DNA from: Chlorobiales bacterium
GTDB lineage: Bacteria > Bacteroidota > Chlorobiia > Chlorobiales > Chlorobiaceae
Reading direction: 5' to 3'
Assembly: GCA_022360355.1 (NCBI GenBank)
Contig: JAKSCY010000537.1
Span: 1-27,758, forward strand
DNA length: 27,758 nt
Part shown: piece after piece, positions 1 through 7,287 of the stretch
Position numbering within the stretch: the first letter of the stretch is position 1
How the letters are laid out: each line of letters opens with the position of its first letter
Translations under genes and position numbers: made by a program
Notes under the pieces: generated by a model
The model's input: the letters and a program-made list of their open reading frames with translations, nothing else
What the model was told of the DNA's origin: nothing
The model's database searches: none

Positions 1-365
1 CGCATCAGACGAAGCGCAATCCGGGGGTTTTTCCTGAACTCCCTCTTGATCATAAAACGACCGATTTCAACATAGCGACCGTCCTGTTTCATCCTCTCGA
101 TATTCACCCCCGGCAGAAGCCTGACGTCGTACTCTTCAGGAAGTTCAAGGGGAGGATCATACATCAAACGCAACACTCCCGCCGGCCGGCCACCGGCCTT
201 TGCAAGAAACCACGAGTAGCGGCCGCTTTCCTCAAGCGTCTGAGGCAACTGCTCCTGCGCCGCATTGATCCACTTTTTCTCCCGCTGGAACACCCGCTCA
301 ATAACCTCCAAGGCGGCACAGCGTCCTTCTTCCGTCAACACCCTTTCAACCGTTATGCAGGACAT
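1..365 (-). CDS. GNAT-family N-acyltransferase, C-terminus beyond window
   Basis: About 121 codons are visible, starting at the ATG complementary to 363-365. The start is decided by a perfect Shine-Dalgarno (AAGGAGG) four bases upstream. The product has no signal peptide and reads as the N-terminal half of an acetyltransferase-fold enzyme: an early helix (VIERVFQREKKWI), a central strand-turn (FLAKAGGRPAGVLRL), then VEIGRFMIKREFRKN, which resembles the beta4-beta5 acyl-CoA/ACP-binding part of GNAT and N-acyl amino acid synthase (FeeM-like) enzymes. It lies directly downstream of the PlsC-like gene on the same strand, so the two may act in one lipid or N-acyl amino acid pathway. The acyl donor and acceptor cannot be read from the sequence. 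The gene runs off the left edge, so the catalytic end is unseen. The family call is a motif impression and only moderately sure. Confidence 0.6.
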   Translation of the reverse strand, partial: MSCITVERVLTEEGRCAALEVIERVFQREKKWINAAQEQLPQTLEESGRYSWFLAKAGGRPAGVLRLMYDPPLELPEEYDVRLLPGVNIERMKQDGRYVEIGRFMIKREFRKNPRIALRLM

Positions 366-385
366 ATGACCTCCTTTATGTTTAC

Positions 386-518
386 GGGGACCTCTATTTG
401 TTGTCATGAGTCCCGACTGCATCGGGATGCAAGTCGAACGGAGCGCAGAAACCGGATTCCCGACTTGTCGGGATCAACGAAGCAATTGAAAGCGCGGAAT
501 AAGCAAATCGAGGTTCCC
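386..518. repeat. MITE-like short element with terminal inverted repeats
   Basis: A 133-bp segment whose ends are imperfect inverted repeats: GGGGACCTCTATTTGTT (386-402) against GGGAACCTCGATTTGCT read from the other strand (518-502), 14 of 17 matching. Inside are two tight hairpins, TCCCGA-ctgca-TCGGGA (about 408-424) and CCCGAC-tt-GTCGGG (about 462-475). TTATGTT occurs at 376-382 and again at 519-525, a possible target duplication, although three bases separate the left copy from the inverted repeat. There is no coding capacity for a transposase, so any mobility would depend on enzymes supplied elsewhere. The element covers the last 41 codons and the stop of the PlsC-like gene on the minus strand. 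A diverged relative of its left half lies at 1476-1545. Confidence 0.6.
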
Positions 519-1395
519 TTATGTTGTGGTTATTATTATTCAGAGACTCCCTGACAACACCACCGGATTGTCCGGTGGAAACCGGACAGGGATATTCTTT
601 CCCGCATAGTGCGGCTATATCGGACATTATCCTGTTTGTCGCTGTCTGCGCAAGAGAATGCCGCTCCTGACCTCCTGAAAGAGATGAAAAACCTTGCCCG
701 CCTGCCTGACAGTATGGCTTCGAAAGATCACCAAACTGCACCGGTTTGCCGATCTTCAGGATAATCCTGCCGAAAGCATGAACCTTTTTCTTTTTCTTCC
801 CCGACACACACTTTATTCCTACCGGAACCACAGGAACACCCGACCGCAGAGCAATATGACCAACTCCCGGCTTTGCCCGCAGAAGCCTGAAAGGATCCCT
901 GTTTCGCTTTCCTTCCGGAAAAATGCCGATACGCTTGCCGGCTCTGAGCTTCTCACAGCAGAGAGAAACGGTGTCTGCAGAAAACTTCCCCTTCGGTCTC
1001 CTGGATTCAAGGAACCGGCTGGGAGACCGCTTATGATAGACGTAAATCGGCTCCATCTTTTTGAACAGATATCCTAACAGCGGTATTTTCCCGAACATCC
1101 AGTCGATAACAAAACTTATCTTTCTTCCACCACTGTGGTAGACAAGAAAAGCAGGCACAAGCAGTGACTCCATCGAGTTATTATGGTTGCACGCAAAAAT
1201 CACCGGGCCGTTTTGATCCCTGATATGCTCAAGTCCTTCCGCACGAAGCAGAAAAAGGTTCGGAACCATGAAAAACCTCAGCAGCAATGATTCCGTGGGA
1301 TGAAGAAACGGCAGTTTGCCGAACAGATTTCCCCGCAGACTGTTCATTTCGAAAAAGCTTTTCATGAGCAGACGAAATTTTTTTATTCCGTACAT
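394..1395 (-). CDS. PlsC-like 1-acyl-glycerol-3-phosphate acyltransferase family protein
   Basis: A 333-residue glycerolipid acyltransferase-family protein. Block I is NHNNSME (His71, Glu76), an HX4E form of the usual HX4D catalytic motif. Block III is FPEGKRNRD at about 159-167, the glycerol-phosphate binding EGxR motif. A hydrophobic stretch precedes block I, and a basic patch (GKKKKK) lies C-terminal, as in membrane-peripheral acyltransferases. Residues 293-333 and the TAG stop are encoded by the inverted-repeat element at 386-518, so the ancestral protein was probably about 290 residues. A GNAT gene follows 28 bases downstream, which recalls two-acyltransferase lipid pathways such as OlsA/OlsB. 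The Glu substitution makes the substrate uncertain, but the fold is clear. The start is the first ATG; no strong ribosome site is visible, and Met11 or Met17 are alternatives. Confidence 0.82.
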   Translation of the reverse strand: MYGIKKFRLLMKSFFEMNSLRGNLFGKLPFLHPTESLLLRFFMVPNLFLLRAEGLEHIRDQNGPVIFACNHNNSMESLLVPAFLVYHSGGRKISFVIDWMFGKIPLLGYLFKKMEPIYVYHKRSPSRFLESRRPKGKFSADTVSLCCEKLRAGKRIGIFPEGKRNRDPFRLLRAKPGVGHIALRSGVPVVPVGIKCVSGKKKKKVHAFGRIILKIGKPVQFGDLSKPYCQAGGQGFSSLSGGQERHSLAQTATNRIMSDIAALCGKEYPCPVSTGQSGGVVRESLNNNNHNIREPRFAYSALSIASLIPTSRESGFCAPFDLHPDAVGTHDNK

Positions 1396-1475
1396 AATGA
1401 ATTACGGAAAAGAATGTTGCCGAATAGTTAAGGTTTGGTGAATATTGTGTAAACTTGAAACGTTGTAACGCTTAA

Positions 1476-1545
1476 AGGAAACTCTGGAGATTGTTGCAAG
1501 TCCCGATACAACCGGGACACAAGACATACAGGGCGAAACGAAGCC
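1476..1545. repeat. Diverged partial copy of the 386-518 element
   Basis: Read on the plus strand, AGGAAACTCT, TTGTTG, AGTCCCGA, CGGGA and CAAG occur in the same order and spacing as in the left half of the 386-518 element (GGGGACCTCT, TTGTTG, AGTCCCGA, CGGGA, CAAG). The first hairpin is preserved in degenerate form (TCCCG ... CGGGA at about 1500-1517). The second hairpin and the right inverted repeat are not recognisable. The two copies are in the same orientation and flank the PlsC-like gene. This one lies in the leader of the SLC13-type transporter, just before its chosen start. The match was made by eye. Confidence 0.45.
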
Positions 1546-1592
1546 GTAATCCGGGCACGGCATATCGGCAGCGCTTTCAGGACAAAACGCGC

Positions 1593-3050
1593 ATGAACTG
1601 GCTGCAGAACATTATTATCCTGGTAATCGGATTTCTGCTCTCGCAGATACTGATCGCGGCCAGAACCCACCTCAGACTCATCGGATATCTGCTCGGTCAT
1701 TCCCGAACAACCACCGGCGGGCTTCTGTCTGCCACACTTTTTCTATCTTATGGGTTGTCGGTGTTCTTTTCCAATACCGTCGTTGTTCTCGCCATGTTGC
1801 CGGTGGTACGAAAACTGATGGCTGTTTTCAAAAATGTGGAAAACCGCAAGGTTCTGGCCGCGCTCTTCTACTGTGCGCTGATTTTCGGGGCAAATACAGG
1901 CGGCATGGCTTCGATGACAGGAAGCCCGCTGAACATTTTCGCAGTTGGTTTCGCTGAACTTAATGAGGTTCCAGGAGCAGAACACCTGACGTTTTTCTCG
2001 TGGCTCATGGTTGGTGTTCCATTGACATCCGTTCTTATCCTTGCCGGGCGCTGGATTCTTCTTGCAAACACACCCGCTGATCTGGAGCCCTCGGTACAGC
2101 CTGCGCTGCATCGGACAGGCTCCCTTCTGTCGAAGAAACCTCTTGTTTTCTTCATCGGCAATATGATTCTCATTTTCGCTCTCAGTGCCATCCAGTTCCT
2201 CTTTACCCCTGGACCTCTGGTTTCAGCCCTGAACATCATCGATCTGTCATTCATCGTTTATCTGCTCATCTTCCTGTTTTTCTCGTTTATCTTCCCGCGT
2301 AAAGCGGCCACGGCAAGAAACGCACTGAAAAACTTCATCTTTCTCATGCTCTTTCTTTTCGCTCTTCCCGTCATCCTTGTCAGTAAAACACTCGAACAGC
2401 TCGAAAAACGGCTTCATATTCCATCCCGGAAGGCATGTACAATCCTTGACCGCTTCCTGCTGGACATGATCAATTTTTTCTGGAAACGCCTTTTTGGAGA
2501 GACTTTCAGTTCGCTTTCGATTTATAACTTCAACTCCGTATTGTCGATAAACCGGATTATGCTGGAAATTCCCTGGTTCGGGCTGCTGCTCATGAGTTTT
2601 TCAGCCCTTCTGTTGTGGCTGATCATATCCGTCGGTGACAATCCGGCAACACCTGATATAGATGGATGGCTTTTTATGATTTTTCAAAATTTCAGCGGCT
2701 GGCTCACCTCGTCGGCAAACAACCCTGCATTTCTTTTCGGCATCATGGGCATTTCGACCATATTCGCCACTGAAATCTTCAACAACACCACGGTGCTGCT
2801 CGTCCTCAGCCCGGCAATACTCAACGTACAAGCAGCTTTCCCCTCTGAGCAACTGCTGCTGTTACTGCTGGTCACTGTCGCTGCTTCCGGCGCCTTCATG
2901 AGCCCTGTAGCCACACCCGTCAACGCACTTGCCTTCGGAGGCCTTGAAAAGCTTTCCATAAAGACGATACTGAAACTCGGTTTCTTTATGAACCTTATAG
3001 CCGCTCTGCTGATGAGCGCCGGATTTTTGCTGCTTTCATATTTTCTGTAA
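1593..3050 (+). CDS. SLC13/DASS-type divalent anion:Na+ symporter family permease
   Basis: A 485-residue integral membrane protein with about eleven hydrophobic segments. It has the two inverted-repeat signatures of the ion transporter superfamily. In the first half, FFSNTVVVLAMLP and GANTGGMASMTGSPLN match the SNT and glycine/proline hairpin motifs. In the second half, EIFNNTTVLLVLSPA and GAFMSPVATPVNALAFGG are the corresponding repeat. In SLC13/CitT/NadC proteins these bind Na+ and a dicarboxylate or sulfate. The substrate here is not readable, and arsenite/NhaD-like members share the fold. The frame is open upstream to a TTG at 1491, but that 34-residue extension is hydrophilic, basic and encoded by the diverged repeat. 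The ATG at 1593 starts directly before the first membrane helix and has AGGA upstream, so it is preferred. A long hydrophilic loop lies around residues 235-320. Confidence 0.8.
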   Translation: MNWLQNIIILVIGFLLSQILIAARTHLRLIGYLLGHSRTTTGGLLSATLFLSYGLSVFFSNTVVVLAMLPVVRKLMAVFKNVENRKVLAALFYCALIFGANTGGMASMTGSPLNIFAVGFAELNEVPGAEHLTFFSWLMVGVPLTSVLILAGRWILLANTPADLEPSVQPALHRTGSLLSKKPLVFFIGNMILIFALSAIQFLFTPGPLVSALNIIDLSFIVYLLIFLFFSFIFPRKAATARNALKNFIFLMLFLFALPVILVSKTLEQLEKRLHIPSRKACTILDRFLLDMINFFWKRLFGETFSSLSIYNFNSVLSINRIMLEIPWFGLLLMSFSALLLWLIISVGDNPATPDIDGWLFMIFQNFSGWLTSSANNPAFLFGIMGISTIFATEIFNNTTVLLVLSPAILNVQAAFPSEQLLLLLLVTVAASGAFMSPVATPVNALAFGGLEKLSIKTILKLGFFMNLIAALLMSAGFLLLSYFL

Positions 3051-3150
3051 CAGAACATTTTTTTGTTACCTTCCCTACCAAAATCAACCGTGCAGGTAAT
3101 GAAAGAACGTATAGCGTTTTTCCGGCTGTTGCACGAAAGAGCAAAAACCA

Positions 3151-3819
3151 ATGAACTTCAAAGCTGTTATTTTCGATCTCGACGGCACACTTCTCGACTC
3201 ACTCGAAGACCTGGCAAATACCCTTAACAGCGTTCTTGACAGCAACAGACTCCCCATGCATGAAACAGAGGCGTTCCGCTATCTTGTCGGGCATGGCATG
3301 GGGGAACTGGTGCGGAAAGCCGTACCGCAAGGGAAAAGGCACGACCGGGAGTTGCTGAAAAAACTGGAAAAGGAGATGCTGGAACACTATGCATTGACTT
3401 GGAACAACAGTACCGAACCTTATCTTGGTATCCCGGAACTACTGGACTGGCTAAATTCAACCCCGATCAAAAAAGGCGTTTTGTCCAACAAATCCGACAA
3501 ATTCACAAAGCTGTGCGTTGAGACACTGCTCTCCCCGTGGCATTTTGACCTGGTCACCGGACACCATCCCGGAATAAACCACAAACCCGACCCGCAGGGC
3601 GCTTTTATGATGGCTGAAAAGATGCATGTTGATCCGACAGAAGTTCTTTTTGTCGGTGACAGTGGAGTCGATATGCAGACAGCAACTGCCGCCGGCATGT
3701 ATCCGTTGGGCGTCCTCTGGGGATTCAGAACGAAGGAAGAGCTACTGGCAAGCGGTGCGAAATCACTGGTTGAAAAACCACAGGAGATAATCGATTTGCT
3801 GTCAAAAAGTACTCAGTGA
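3151..3819 (+). CDS. gph: HAD-superfamily phosphoglycolate phosphatase-like hydrolase
   Basis: A 222-residue cytoplasmic HAD subfamily IA phosphatase. Motif I is FDLDGTLLD, with nucleophile Asp9 and acid/base Asp11. Motif II is GVLSNKSD, with the Ser/Asn phosphate ligand. Motif III Lys lies in NHKPDP and motif IV is FVGDSGVDMQTA, with two Mg2+-binding aspartates. The helical cap after motif I and the overall length match Gph, which hydrolyses 2-phosphoglycolate from oxygenase activity or DNA repair. Related pyrophosphatases and beta-phosphoglucomutases share these motifs, so the substrate is inferred. It starts 100 bases after the transporter, probably with its own or a shared leader, and converges on the PAP2 gene. 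The ribosome site is weak. Confidence 0.85.
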   Translation: MNFKAVIFDLDGTLLDSLEDLANTLNSVLDSNRLPMHETEAFRYLVGHGMGELVRKAVPQGKRHDRELLKKLEKEMLEHYALTWNNSTEPYLGIPELLDWLNSTPIKKGVLSNKSDKFTKLCVETLLSPWHFDLVTGHHPGINHKPDPQGAFMMAEKMHVDPTEVLFVGDSGVDMQTATAAGMYPLGVLWGFRTKEELLASGAKSLVEKPQEIIDLLSKSTQ

Positions 3820-3855
3820 AGCAGCAAAAAGAACAAATCAACCTTTGAGGAGTCC

Positions 3856-4704
3856 TTAAAAACTCACCGAAAAGTGCACAAGTTCGACAGGCCTCTCATT
3901 CAAGGCTTCCAGGCCCCTCTTTTTTCTTTCCGACTCCTCTTCATTGATCATGCGTCCCACGGCAAGCCCGACGGCAGTCCCCAATGCCGCCCCGAGTATT
4001 GTATCGGACAGCCAGTGTTTATCATCGTAGATACGGTCCAGAACGGTTACACCTGAAAGTGCGTACAGTCCTGCAGTTGCCCATGGGCGATCGATTCTCT
4101 TGCTCAAAACCGACGAGATTGCAAAGGCTGTGGCTGTGTGCCCGGAAGGGAGAGACCATTTTCCGTTTTCCGTTTCAAACCAGTTGAAACACTTGTTGCC
4201 TTCGAAAAGGCAGGGTCTTGATCGCCCGGTAACGGCTTTCAGTACACCGGTGATCAGCAACGAAAAGGTATGCGCTTCAAGCACCGCCCTTCCCGTAAAA
4301 CGCACCCAGTCGTCGTCACCGGCAATACCGGCAAGATACAGGGCAGAACCAAGATAATAGCCGCTGGAAAGCTTGCCGTAATAGTCCCCGACCGATACAA
4401 GACCATCGACAAACCCGGAACGGTCGCTGAGCACGTACTTCCGAACAGGGGCGTCGACCCAGATCGTCGCTGCAACCGCACTACCGGCAACGGCACCCAC
4501 CGTTATCCAGTCACTCCGGTTAAAATGAGCAGGGGAAGAAAAGATGTCCCTGAAGTCCCGAAAAAAATGGGACACATCATCCTCCAGAACATCCCCGGCT
4601 GAACGGTCACCGGCAAAAACCGATCCCGCCTCAGAAAGCTGCAGAAAGATAAAAAGCAAGACAATCGCAGCAGGGGATCTGAAAAGCTTTGCTGATCCGG
4701 TCAT
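3856..4704 (-). CDS. Secreted PAP2 (type 2 phosphatidic acid phosphatase) family protein
   Basis: A 282-residue protein with a cleavable-looking N-terminal signal (hydrophobic core AAIVLLFIFLQLS, then AGSVFAGD). All three phosphatase blocks are present: KAVTGRSRP (KX6RP), LPSGHTAT (PSGH) and DRIYDDKHWLSD (RX5HX3D, with the usual preceding Ser replaced by Asp). The family dephosphorylates lipid phosphates or undecaprenyl pyrophosphate on the outer face of the membrane. With a signal peptide and short hydrophobic segments rather than six strong helices, this one resembles periplasmic or outer-membrane-associated PAP2 proteins. Its tail is charged (EEESERKKRG). It is divergent from the HD/PycTM gene and shares the 184-base intergenic region with it. 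The exact lipid substrate is unknown. Confidence 0.85.
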   Translation of the reverse strand: MTGSAKLFRSPAAIVLLFIFLQLSEAGSVFAGDRSAGDVLEDDVSHFFRDFRDIFSSPAHFNRSDWITVGAVAGSAVAATIWVDAPVRKYVLSDRSGFVDGLVSVGDYYGKLSSGYYLGSALYLAGIAGDDDWVRFTGRAVLEAHTFSLLITGVLKAVTGRSRPCLFEGNKCFNWFETENGKWSLPSGHTATAFAISSVLSKRIDRPWATAGLYALSGVTVLDRIYDDKHWLSDTILGAALGTAVGLAVGRMINEEESERKKRGLEALNERPVELVHFSVSF

Positions 4705-4888
4705 ATACGTTGCTGATCCGATAAAAAAATCCTTTTGATTTTATGCAAAAGGAGTTTCTAAATTGAAATACTATAACTGTTGCCACCAGGCACCTCCGTT
4801 CAAATGAGAACTGCCAGCCTGTTTCGGCTTGTCTTCCACCAGTGCCTGCTGAAACATTTTTAATCAACACTTTCTGCAAGATAACGCA

Positions 4889-6070
4889 ATGACTCCCAAT
4901 AACACGCTACTTGAAAAGGTATCGTCCTATGTCTCACAACGTTTTGAAGCAAACGGAATGCAGGGCACAGGAACGTATCACGATTTCACCCACACCATGG
5001 AAACCGTTGAAGCAGGCAAAGCGATCGCCGAAGGTATGGGACTGACAGAACAGTCCGTTGTTCTTGTTACTCTCGCATGCTGGTTTCATGACGTCGGTCA
5101 CGTTGAATCCATCACGGAACACGAAGAAAAAAGCGTGGAAATAGCCGATGCCTTTCTCGAGAAGCATGGGGTTGATGCCCAAACCAGAGAACTTGTCAAA
5201 GGCTGCATTCTGGCGACAAAAATTCCGCAGTCTCCGCAAAACCTCCTGCAGCAGGTTGTCTGCGATGCCGACCTTTCACACCTTGGCTCGGACAATTACA
5301 GCAAAAGAAGCGCACTGCTGAGGATTGAACTCGAAAAAATCCGTGGCGCGTCATTTTCCGAAACCGAGTGGCTTGAGCTCAATATCGGCTTTTTTGCCGG
5401 TCACAGCTTCTTCACATCGTACGCACAAGAAACGTTCAACGCTAAAAAGGAGAAAAACTTTGTTACCCTGCAAAACGAACTGAAAAAAGAGAAACTCAGG
5501 AAAAAGAAGAAAAAAGCGGACAATAAAGCAAATGCCGCCAAAAACCGTGGCGTAGAGCGGAACATGGAGGTGTATTACAGAACATCATCCAGAAATCATG
5601 TCAGCTTCAGTGCCATCGTCGATCAGAAAGCAAATATTATGATCCAGACGAACTCTCTTATTTTCTCGATTATCATCTCGCTTCTGGTCAGAAAACTCGA
5701 CCAGCTTCCCGATCTTATCATACCGACGTTTCTCATGCTTTTTACCTGTGTTGCCACCATCATCACATCCGTTCTCGCAACACGCCCTAACGTTACTCGC
5801 CACGAAACAACGACCGAGGACATAAACAACAAAAAAGCCAACCTTCTGTTTTTCGGTTCTTTCGTCAATCTCGACCTTGATGAGTACGAATGGGGGGTGA
5901 AGGAAATGCTGAAGGACAAGCCCTATTATGTCGCGAACATGATACGCGACACCTACTATCTGGGTAAAGTCCTCGACAAGAAATACAAGTTCCTGAGACT
6001 TTCCTATGACATTTTCATGATCGGACTGGTGCTCTCGATTAGCCTGTATGCTTATGCATTCATGAACTAA
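4889..6070 (+). CDS. HD-domain phosphohydrolase fused to a Pycsar-type membrane effector domain (PycTM/DUF5706-like)
   Basis: A 393-residue two-domain protein. Residues 1-180 form an HD domain with the metal ligands in order: YHDFTH (His31, His35), FHDVGH (His67-Asp68) and CDADL (Asp126). It resembles small nucleotide phosphohydrolases rather than HD-GYP enzymes. A strongly basic linker follows at about 190-220 ([16 protein letters not shown]). The C-terminal 165 residues have two adjacent membrane helices (about 252-297), a soluble middle with [15 protein letters not shown], and a final helix at about 370-391. This is the layout of PycTM, the membrane effector of Pycsar anti-phage systems. 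Known Pycsar effectors respond to cCMP or cUMP; HD-fused versions are common in Bacteroidota and Chlorobiota and their role is not settled. The last 11 bases overlap the end of a convergent cyclase gene. The HD call is secure and the PycTM call fairly so; pathway function is inferred. Confidence 0.8.
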   Translation: MTPNNTLLEKVSSYVSQRFEANGMQGTGTYHDFTHTMETVEAGKAIAEGMGLTEQSVVLVTLACWFHDVGHVESITEHEEKSVEIADAFLEKHGVDAQTRELVKGCILATKIPQSPQNLLQQVVCDADLSHLGSDNYSKRSALLRIELEKIRGASFSETEWLELNIGFFAGHSFFTSYAQETFNAKKEKNFVTLQNELKKEKLRKKKKKADNKANAAKNRGVERNMEVYYRTSSRNHVSFSAIVDQKANIMIQTNSLIFSIIISLLVRKLDQLPDLIIPTFLMLFTCVATIITSVLATRPNVTRHETTTEDINNKKANLLFFGSFVNLDLDEYEWGVKEMLKDKPYYVANMIRDTYYLGKVLDKKYKFLRLSYDIFMIGLVLSISLYAYAFMN

Positions 6071-7217
6071 GCCGGTTGCGCTCCCCGTTATCGGAACCCC
6101 CGGCGATAAAGCCACCCGACTTTGTATCCTGCTCCGCTCCACTGATACTGTAGAGAGAAATCCCTGCCATTCGGCCTTTAAGGAGAATTGTCCCTTTAAA
6201 ACGGGTTGTATAATTTTTCAGCAACTTCACCGGAAAAAGAAAAAGCAGTTCTTCGGAAAGCAGGATTTTTTCACCCAGTTGAACACACTCCTCCTGAATT
6301 CTTGATGCGGTATTGACCGTATCACCGTGGAAAACAATCTCGCGCTTCTCCCGGCCAACCTCGCCTGCTATAACCTTTCCGGCATGCAGACCTGCTTTGA
6401 ACTGTGGAACGTACTGGTAACGCCTCTCGTATTCCCCTGCTCGTTTCCCGATGCATTTCAGGATCTCGAAAAAACAGCGAATACAGTTCATCTGCCTTGT
6501 TCCATCCTGGATTCTCCATGTCACGACAACACTGTCACCGACATATTGGTAGACTTCACCGCCGTAAATGCTTATGAGATCAGCTATATCGTTAAAGACA
6601 TCATGAAGCAGGTTATGGTACCTTTCATGCCCCATGCTTTCGGCAAGAGCGGTTGAACCGTACAAATCGAGAAACATAAAGACACGCTCCTCCTCATGAG
6701 AGATATGGTACCTCCCCAAAACAGCATTCCAGAAACTTTTTTCTCCGACCCTCCGGATAACAAGGCGGAAAGAGTTAATTACCATACCGACAACTGTCAA
6801 ATAAAGTGACAGGACAAAAAACTCGCCCGAAAAAAACGTTCTGAAACGGCTTTCGAGAGAAAAAGAACCTGAGTTGCGTAACAACAGATACTCTTCCCAT
6901 ATCACAAAAAGCAGCAAAACAGTGAGAGAAAGAATCACATAGAATACCGTTCCGGCGAAAAGCGTCAGAAGAAAATTGAGACTCCTGATTATTTTCGAAA
7001 GAAAAAATACATCCATAACAGCTACCACAGTACCGACAACAAGCCCGATAACCGTAAAACGTATAAAAACAAATACGTTATTGCGATAGTAGAACTCTTC
7101 ATATGCGTGACCAAGCGCCGTAAAGAAAGCAAGATAGACGTAAAACGCCATCAAAAACCCGAAGATTATTCTCCCCGTGCTTTTCAGATTTCTCGAGGTG
7201 TTCGGAGCAATACGCAT
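6060..7217 (-). CDS. Membrane class III nucleotidyl cyclase (adenylate/guanylate cyclase domain)
   Basis: A 385-residue protein. The ATG at 7215-7217 (AGGT upstream) is preferred over a TTG ten codons earlier. Four membrane helices lie at about 16-36, 50-72, 82-106 and 132-152, followed by a cyclase homology domain at 178-365. The metal aspartates are Asp184 (FLDLYGST) and Asp228 (YQYVGDSV); the transition-state pair is Asn302/Arg306 (DTVNTASR). At the base-selecting positions, where adenylate cyclases carry Lys and Asp/Thr, Gln224 and Val295 are found by my alignment, so the nucleotide made (cAMP, cGMP or a pyrimidine cNMP) cannot be assigned. Similar 4-TM cyclases are widespread in Bacteroidota. 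The gene converges on and overlaps the HD-PycTM gene by 11 bases, and lies 70 bases downstream of the Omp85-barrel gene on the same strand. Confidence 0.87.
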   Translation of the reverse strand: MRIAPNTSRNLKSTGRIIFGFLMAFYVYLAFFTALGHAYEEFYYRNNVFVFIRFTVIGLVVGTVVAVMDVFFLSKIIRSLNFLLTLFAGTVFYVILSLTVLLLFVIWEEYLLLRNSGSFSLESRFRTFFSGEFFVLSLYLTVVGMVINSFRLVIRRVGEKSFWNAVLGRYHISHEEERVFMFLDLYGSTALAESMGHERYHNLLHDVFNDIADLISIYGGEVYQYVGDSVVVTWRIQDGTRQMNCIRCFFEILKCIGKRAGEYERRYQYVPQFKAGLHAGKVIAGEVGREKREIVFHGDTVNTASRIQEECVQLGEKILLSEELLFLFPVKLLKNYTTRFKGTILLKGRMAGISLYSISGAEQDTKSGGFIAGGSDNGERNRLSS

Positions 7218-7287
7218 AAAAGTCTTACCTGTATGCCTGTGCGGCAAAAACGGAGGAAGGAGGTCCGGCTCTTCAACAATACCCGAA

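Noticed and set aside
560..578. Perfect hairpin CCACCGGA-ttg-TCCGGTGG
   Set aside because: Lies inside the acyltransferase coding region without a T-run on either side; not a standard terminator, though it might be a relic of the ancestral gene end.
1491..1592. N-terminal extension of the transporter from TTG 1491
   Set aside because: Basic, hydrophilic and encoded by the diverged repeat; the ATG at 1593 directly precedes the first membrane helix.
3047..3069. GTAACA...TGTTAC hairpin after the transporter
   Set aside because: Only six weak base pairs and the T-run is in the loop rather than after the stem.
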